From contig NZ_QLVE01000015.1 of assembly GCF_003331145.1 (NCBI RefSeq), positions 1 to 64,000 of the forward strand: DNA of 64,000 bases, given 5' to 3'. Source of the stretch: Exiguobacterium sp. TNDT2. GTDB lineage: Bacteria > Bacillota > Bacilli > Exiguobacteriales > Exiguobacteriaceae. Shown here piece after piece: positions 59,928 through 64,000 of the stretch; position 1 is the stretch's first letter, and the number at the start of each line of letters is the position of its first letter. The translations under genes and the position numbers were made by a program. Below the pieces are notes generated by a model. The model worked only from the letters and a program-made list of their open reading frames with translations, was not told the origin of the DNA and ran no database searches.

Positions 59928-61300
59928 AACTGATCGTAGGAGAATACACAAGCGCCCAAGCCGAACGGCTAGGCATTAACGGGGAGGGCATCGCGACGAT
60001 TGATCGGATGGTCATCTTCATCCCGAACTTATTGCCGGGCGAGAAGGCAAAAGTCGAGATTACGCGCGTCGAACGGAACTACGCCGAGGCCCGTGTCATC
60101 AAGCGCGACAATGATTCACCGGACCGGGTCATACCGCCATGTCCGATTTATGACGAGTGTGGCGGTTGCCAGATTCAGCATATGAGTCCGCGCTTGCAGA
60201 TGGACTATAAAGAAGAAATCGTCCGTAACGCCTTCCGTCAAAAGACGAAATTGAATGTCGACAAGTCGGATATCCGTGCGACGAAAGGGATGGACAACCC
60301 TTGGTACTACCGCAATAAGTCACAGTTTCCGCTCTCGACACGACGCGGCGAGATCGTGTCGGGTCTCTACAAGCCGAACACGAACGAACTCGTACCGATC
60401 GAACACTGCATGGTGCAACAGCGAGACACGACGAACATCAACAACGCCATCGTCCGTATTTTGAACGAGCTCGACATCCCGGTATATGATGCGCGCCGTG
60501 ATATCGGCTTCGCCCGTACCGTCATCGTCCGCTCAGGTTACAAGACAGACGATGTCCAAGTCGTGCTTGTCGTCGGAAATGAAGACGTCCCGCGCTTAGA
60601 CGAATTGAGCGACCGCATTATGGCGCTGCCTAATGTCGTGTCGTTCCATATCAATATCAATTCGAACCGCTCGGGTGTCATTTTCGGTTACCGCACGGTC
60701 CACATTGCCGGTCAAGACAAGATGGACGAGCAACTCGATGACGTCCATTATCATTTGTCACCGCGCGCTTTCTTCCAGCTCAACCCGGCTCAGACAGAGA
60801 TTATGTATCGTGAAGTCGTCGAGGCGGCAGGGCTCACAGGCGAAGAGCGCGTCATCGATGCGTACGCCGGTGTCGGTTCGATCGGGCTATGGCTCGCGCC
60901 GCACGCGAAAGAGATTCGCGGGATGGAAGTCGTCCCGGAAGCGGTCGAAGATGCGAATGCGCACATGCGTGAGAACGGCTTTAGCCATGCGACTTACGTC
61001 GAAGGCCGGGCCGAACATTGGATTCCGCGCTGGGTCAAGGACGGTTGGATTCCAGACGTCATCGTCGTCGACCCGCCGCGCACCGGGGTAGACCATCAAC
61101 TGTTGAACGCGATGATTTCATCGAAAGCAAAACGGATCGTCTACGTGTCATGTAACCCGCAGACGCTCGCGCGTGACGCGGACCAGCTCATGAAAGCCGA
61201 CTATAAAATCAACTATATCCAGCCGTACGATATGTTCCCGCAGACGGCTCACGTCGAGTCAATCGTCGTCTTCGAGAAGAAGAAAAAGAAAAAGTATTGA
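59924..61300 (+). CDS. rlmCD: 23S rRNA (uracil-5-)-methyltransferase, RlmCD/TrmA family
   Basis: This 458-residue enzyme methylates uracil C5 in 23S rRNA; one Bacillus paralogue modifies two sites. An N-terminal TRAM domain (about 1-60) precedes iron-sulfur cysteines Cys73, Cys79 and Cys82 in CPIYDECGGC and a fourth in EHCMV near 162. The SAM site is DAYAGVGSIGLWLAP near 310, followed by DPPRTGVDH near 378 and the nucleophile Cys410 in VYVSCNPQTLARD. The start is TTG at 59924, eight bases after AAAGGATG, overlapping the preceding stop. Whether it is RlmD alone or bifunctional RlmCD cannot be told. Confidence 0.92.
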   Translation: MKLIVGEYTSAQAERLGINGEGIATIDRMVIFIPNLLPGEKAKVEITRVERNYAEARVIKRDNDSPDRVIPPCPIYDECGGCQIQHMSPRLQMDYKEEIVRNAFRQKTKLNVDKSDIRATKGMDNPWYYRNKSQFPLSTRRGEIVSGLYKPNTNELVPIEHCMVQQRDTTNINNAIVRILNELDIPVYDARRDIGFARTVIVRSGYKTDDVQVVLVVGNEDVPRLDELSDRIMALPNVVSFHININSNRSGVIFGYRTVHIAGQDKMDEQLDDVHYHLSPRAFFQLNPAQTEIMYREVVEAAGLTGEERVIDAYAGVGSIGLWLAPHAKEIRGMEVVPEAVEDANAHMRENGFSHATYVEGRAEHWIPRWVKDGWIPDVIVVDPPRTGVDHQLLNAMISSKAKRIVYVSCNPQTLARDADQLMKADYKINYIQPYDMFPQTAHVESIVVFEKKKKKKY

Positions 61301-61308
61301 CGGGGTGG

Positions 61309-61346
61309 TGAAAACGCTTGCAAGAATGGCATTTTCACGTTATAGT
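61309..61346 (+). promoter_or_regulatory. cdd promoter with a cre over the -35
   Basis: TTGCAA (61318-61323), a 17-base spacer and TATAGT (61341-61346). The cre TGAAAACGCTTGCA (61309-61322) matches at every fixed position and overlaps the -35, a repressing position. CcpA control of cdd is inferred. Confidence 0.75.
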
Positions 61347-61395
61347 TCAGATGTCAGACTTCTTTAATAAATGTTAAGAAGCGGAGGAACATCAG

Positions 61396-61803
61396 ATGAT
61401 CCCACAAGAAAAAGTGAACGAGCTCGTCCATAAAGCGATTGATGCCCGGTCGCGTGCCTATACCCCTTATTCGAAGTTCAATGTCGGGGCCGTCGTCATC
61501 GACGAGACCGGCAAAGAGATCTCGGGTTGCAACGTCGAGAACGCTTCGTACGGGTTGTCGATGTGTGCGGAACGGACCGCCATCTTCAAAGCGGTATCGG
61601 AAGGCAGCAAGGCAATCGAAACCGTGGTCGTCGTCGGCGACACGGACGGACCGATCTCGCCATGCGGCGCTTGCCGTCAAGTCATCGCCGAGTTTGCCAA
61701 TGACGACTTTACGTTGATCCTCGCGAACATGGCCGGGGAGACGAAAGTGATGACGAAAGAAGAGATGCTTCCGTACGGATTTTCACCAAATGACTTAACT
61801 TAA
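61396..61803 (+). CDS. cdd: Cytidine deaminase
   Basis: Cdd deaminates cytidine and deoxycytidine to uridine forms in pyrimidine salvage. This 135-residue homotetramer-type enzyme has zinc ligand Cys57 and proton-shuttling Glu59 in SMCAERTAIF, and Cys90 and Cys93 in PCGACRQV; NVENASYG near 46 binds the nucleoside. GGAGGAAC precedes the ATG. It is transcribed alone from a promoter overlapped by a cre site, pointing to carbon catabolite repression of nucleoside use. A strong terminator follows. Confidence 0.97.
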   Translation: MIPQEKVNELVHKAIDARSRAYTPYSKFNVGAVVIDETGKEISGCNVENASYGLSMCAERTAIFKAVSEGSKAIETVVVVGDTDGPISPCGACRQVIAEFANDDFTLILANMAGETKVMTKEEMLPYGFSPNDLT

Positions 61804-61837
61804 AAACAGCTGTGAGGGGCCCTCACAGCTGTTTTTA
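61802..61837. terminator. Bidirectional terminator after cdd
   Basis: AAAAACAGCTGTGAGGG is followed by its complement in a nearly continuous palindrome with A and T runs. Confidence 0.93.
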
Positions 61838-61839
61838 AA

Positions 61840-62046
61840 TTATCGCCCGTTGTATCTTTTTTCACTAGAAGAATCGTTTTTTGTCTTCCGTTTTTGTTTT
61901 TCCTCTTGCATTTCTTGATTCAAATCTTCAACTGGGATTGGGTCGACGGTTTCCATCCCTTCCTGGTCATATATACTCTCTTTATCGGTATCTAACGCAT
62001 CAGGATTGTCAAATGGCCGTTTAGATGGATGGTTTGATTTATTCAT
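61840..62046 (-). CDS. Hypothetical small disordered protein, 68 residues
   Basis: I do not recognise this protein. It is polar and low in hydrophobic residues, probably disordered: an N-terminal NKSNHPSKRPFDNPDALD segment, an acidic centre (DQEGMETVDPIPVEDLNQEMQEE) and a basic tail (KQKRKTKNDSSSEKRYNGR). AAGGAGGCG before the ATG and the terminator after it support expression. It faces cdd and is a single gene. Confidence 0.65.
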   Translation of the reverse strand: MNKSNHPSKRPFDNPDALDTDKESIYDQEGMETVDPIPVEDLNQEMQEEKQKRKTKNDSSSEKRYNGR

Positions 62047-62173
62047 CTTGATCGCCTCCTTCTGTTGACTAGTATTCCACTTCTTGAATTTATGTAAACG
62101 CTTTAGAAATTTGGTTTCGATTTTATGGAACAGTGGAATTATCCGTACATAGTGACCAAGGAGGGGAATTCGG

Positions 62174-62461
62174 ATGGATAAGAAAGTATTGATGGGAATC
62201 GTGCTCGGGGTAGCCGGGGCCGCGCTCGTCGCACCGAAAGTAGCGGCGCTCTTGACTCAGGACCGGGATGACGATACATGGAGCAAGATGGACAAGATGG
62301 AGAGCGTCGATTCGGATAAGGATGAGGCTGAAGAAGGGCTCACTCAACTCGATTCGAACTATCGAGCCGAGTGGCAGGCGAACGGCTATCCGCAGACGCA
62401 TGCCGAGCGGGAACGTCTCATGAAGGAGTCGGATGACGCCTATAAAGGGAAAGACATATAA
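62174..62461 (+). CDS. Hypothetical membrane-anchored acidic protein, 95 residues
   Basis: I do not recognise this family. A single hydrophobic helix at about residues 4-27 (VLMGIVLGVAGAALVAPKVAALL) precedes a highly acidic, soluble tail (DRDDDTWSKMDKMESVDSDKDEAEEG) ending in a His-, Lys- and Tyr-containing part. AAGGAGGGG lies before the ATG. The N-terminus resembles a YtxH-type small membrane protein in layout only. A strong terminator follows its stop. Confidence 0.7.
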   Translation: MDKKVLMGIVLGVAGAALVAPKVAALLTQDRDDDTWSKMDKMESVDSDKDEAEEGLTQLDSNYRAEWQANGYPQTHAERERLMKESDDAYKGKDI

Positions 62462-62487
62462 AAAAGACAGCCGCGGCTGTCTTTTTT
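62460..62487. terminator. Bidirectional terminator between the 95-residue gene and the sensor kinase
   Basis: AAAAAAGACAGCC pairs with GGCTGTCTTTTTT around GC; the kinase stop lies at its edge. Confidence 0.93.
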
Positions 62488-63871
62488 ATATGTCTTCTTC
62501 CGGCAAGAGTGGCAAAGTGAGCGTGACGGTCGTTCCGTTGCCGACTTCTGAAGTGAAGTGCATCGAGCCACCATGACGTTCCATGATATGTTTAGCGATG
62601 GCGAGCCCGAGCCCGGTCCCGCCGTCTTCACGTGTGCGTGACTTATTGACACGATAAAATCGCTTCGTCAATTGATCGAGGTCCTCTTTCGGGATGCCTC
62701 GACCTTCATCCCGTATCTCGGTGATGGCATTGTCAGCGGTCGCATACGTTTTCACATGGATCGATTTCCCGGCCTCGGTGTAGCGAAGGGCGTTGTCAAG
62801 CAAATTCCCGACGACTTGCTCGAGCCGGTCGTGGTCCCCGAGAATGATCAAGTCGAAGTCGAGGTCTGTCTCAATCGTGACGCCTTTCGCCCCGGCAATT
62901 GGCTCGAAACGGTACAGCACATCCTCGAGCACTTGCGAGTAGACGACCGGTTCTTTCGTCATCGGATACGAGTCGCGCTCGAGTTGGGCCAAGTCGAGCA
63001 AGTCGTTGACGAGCCGTTGCAAGCGCTTCGTCTCATTCTCGATAATCTCGTAATATTGGTTTTTCGTTTTCTCGTCGAGCGACGGGTCTTGGAGCATTTC
63101 TGTATAACCGCGAATATAGGACAGCGGTGTCCGCAGTTCATGGCTGACGTTCGCCAAGAACTCTTTCCGCTGCTCTTCGACGAGACCGAGCGACTCGGCC
63201 ATCCGATTCAGCGTCTCGGCGAGTTCACCAATCTCATCATCGTAGTAGATTGGGATGCGGTGCGAGAAGTCACCTTTGCCGTAAACTTGCGAGGCTCGTT
63301 TCATTTGAATGAGCGGCTGAATGATTGTATCAATGATTTGAGTCCCGAAGATGAGCAAGTTCACAATCATCAAAATGAGCAGGAACGTAATCATGAGCCG
63401 AATCGGTTGGAACGGTTCACTGATTTTACTCAGTTCCATATACAAGATGAGGGCGTTATCGAGCTCGCCGTCTCGGATGAGCGGAAAAGCGGACATGAGG
63501 ATATCGACATCCTCGGTCGGATGTTCGCGGGTGACCGAAATCGCATAACCGTCTTGTAGCTTGGCGAGGTCTTGTTCCCGTAAAAACGTCTTGCCTGCAC
63601 CGAGGCTGTCTTCCCGAACAGACGACAAGAACACTTTTGTCTCGGTCAGTTCGTTCGTGTACGTCATGCTGTCAGAAAACGCGTCAGAGAAGCCGTCCGC
63701 CTTATAGATGGTGACGAGCTTCTCTCCGCGATTGATGAGCAGTTCTTCTTGCGTCTGAATATAGAACTTGTCGTACAAGTAAAACGTCATGATGATAAAC
63801 ACGAACGCGGAGAAGAGGCTAGCGGTCCAGATGGTGATCCAAATCCGCTTCCGGATCGTGTATTGCTTCAT
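62486..63871 (-). CDS. Sensor histidine kinase, HAMP-HisKA type
   Basis: This 461-residue kinase has a first helix (about 10-32), an extracytoplasmic sensor loop to about 155, a second helix (156-178), a HAMP domain, the HisKA phosphoacceptor His in [19 protein letters not shown] near 245, and the ATPase domain with [10 protein letters not shown] near 357 and [14 protein letters not shown] near 393 then [27 protein letters not shown] precedes the ATG. Its start overlaps the stop of an OmpR-type response regulator that continues past the window end. The signal is unknown; envelope stress or redox are both plausible. Confidence 0.93.
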   Translation of the reverse strand: MKQYTIRKRIWITIWTASLFSAFVFIIMTFYLYDKFYIQTQEELLINRGEKLVTIYKADGFSDAFSDSMTYTNELTETKVFLSSVREDSLGAGKTFLREQDLAKLQDGYAISVTREHPTEDVDILMSAFPLIRDGELDNALILYMELSKISEPFQPIRLMITFLLILMIVNLLIFGTQIIDTIIQPLIQMKRASQVYGKGDFSHRIPIYYDDEIGELAETLNRMAESLGLVEEQRKEFLANVSHELRTPLSYIRGYTEMLQDPSLDEKTKNQYYEIIENETKRLQRLVNDLLDLAQLERDSYPMTKEPVVYSQVLEDVLYRFEPIAGAKGVTIETDLDFDLIILGDHDRLEQVVGNLLDNALRYTEAGKSIHVKTYATADNAITEIRDEGRGIPKEDLDQLTKRFYRVNKSRTREDGGTGLGLAIAKHIMERHGGSMHFTSEVGNGTTVTLTLPLLPEEDI

Positions 63872-64000
63872 ACGGTCGCCTCGAACTTGTAGCCGATCCC
63901 CCAGACGGTTTGAATGTAGCCACCTGCTTCACCGAGCTTGAGGCGAAGCGTCTTGATGTGGGTATCGACCGTCCGCAGGTTGCCATGATACTCGGTGCCC
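63868..64000 (-). CDS. OmpR-type response regulator, C-terminal part (partial)
   Basis: Only the last 43 residues are in the window: part of the winged helix ([18 protein letters not shown] then [17 protein letters not shown]) before TGA at 63868-63870. The recognition helix and the VWGIGYKF hairpin are typical of OmpR/PhoB regulators. It lies just upstream of the sensor kinase with a 4-base overlap (ATGA), so the pair forms a two-component operon read toward lower coordinates. Confidence 0.92.
   Translation of the reverse strand, partial: GTEYHGNLRTVDTHIKTLRLKLGEAGGYIQTVWGIGYKFEATV

Noticed and set aside
62672-63559. 295-codon open frame on the plus strand opposite the sensor kinase
   Set aside because: It is fully antisense to a clear histidine kinase, has no ribosome binding site, and its composition is the mirror of the kinase codon pattern.
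1-64000. CRISPR array, prophage, insertion sequence, toxin-antitoxin pair, tRNA or rRNA genes
   Set aside because: I looked for direct repeats with spacers, transposase or integrase motifs, paired small genes and tRNA-like cloverleafs and saw none that hold up.

Overview
The window is a 64 kb stretch of low-to-moderate G+C Bacillota chromosome with dense, mostly short-spaced genes, strong AGGAGG-type ribosome binding sites, many intrinsic terminators, a T-box leader, CcpA-type cre sites and a liaIHFSR-like cell-envelope stress operon. Gene content (ba3-type oxidase with a C-terminal-cysteine Fnr, HemAT, ZosA/PfeT-type ATPase, YkuI-like EAL protein, YfkAB-type radical SAM protein, CvfB, CshA) points to Bacillales. 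From memory it fits Exiguobacterium best; that genus call is an inference, not a database result. No rRNA, tRNA, insertion sequence, prophage or CRISPR array is visible. Nearly everything reads as core genome.

Layout. 0-3 kb: alpha/beta hydrolase and formate-tetrahydrofolate ligase (minus strand). 3-14.5 kb: a carbohydrate-import block, with two ABC permeases, then a T-box-controlled asnA, then the sugar-binding lipoprotein, a 14-helix drug exporter, a PQQ-dehydrogenase-like lipoprotein, an AT-rich HemAT oxygen sensor, and a YesM/YesN-type two-component system. Cre-like sites precede the permeases, the binding protein and the sensor kinase. 14.5-18 kb: deoD, an MFS exporter, an aldehyde dehydrogenase. 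18-28.5 kb: an oxygen-response block, with fnr, the three-gene ba3 oxidase (including a 39-residue subunit IIa), two hypothetical genes, a YfmL-like helicase, pflB-pflA and a malic enzyme. Fnr-type boxes lie before the oxidase and before pflB. 28.6-33.5 kb: rsgA and the liaI-liaH-liaF-liaS-liaR operon. 33.5-42 kb: ABC-F protein, plsC, small membrane proteins, cvfB, cshA, a YkuI-like degenerate EAL protein and methionine aminopeptidase. 42-50.4 kb: a complete menaquinone block, menF-D-H-B-E-C on the minus strand and divergent menA. 50.4-64 kb: carbonic anhydrase, YihY protein, Nudix hydrolase, PfkB kinase, PfeT-like metal ATPase with Fur- and PerR-like boxes, EamA transporter, YfkF-like MFS, radical SAM YfkAB-like protein, RlmCD-type methyltransferase, cytidine deaminase with a cre over its -35, small hypothetical genes, and a two-component pair cut by the window end.

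How it fits together. The strongest theme is life at the aerobic/anaerobic switch: HemAT steers toward or away from oxygen, Fnr senses its loss, the high-affinity ba3 oxidase and pyruvate formate-lyase are its likely targets, formate can enter one-carbon metabolism through Fhs, and menaquinone feeds respiration. The second theme is carbon catabolite control through cre sites at sugar-uptake and nucleoside-salvage genes. I found no convincing undescribed multi-gene system. The items most worth a second look are regulatory leaders (rsgA, cshA, the drug exporter), the degenerate EAL domain, the split sugar transporter, the palindrome at the PfkB kinase promoter, and several unnamed genes.
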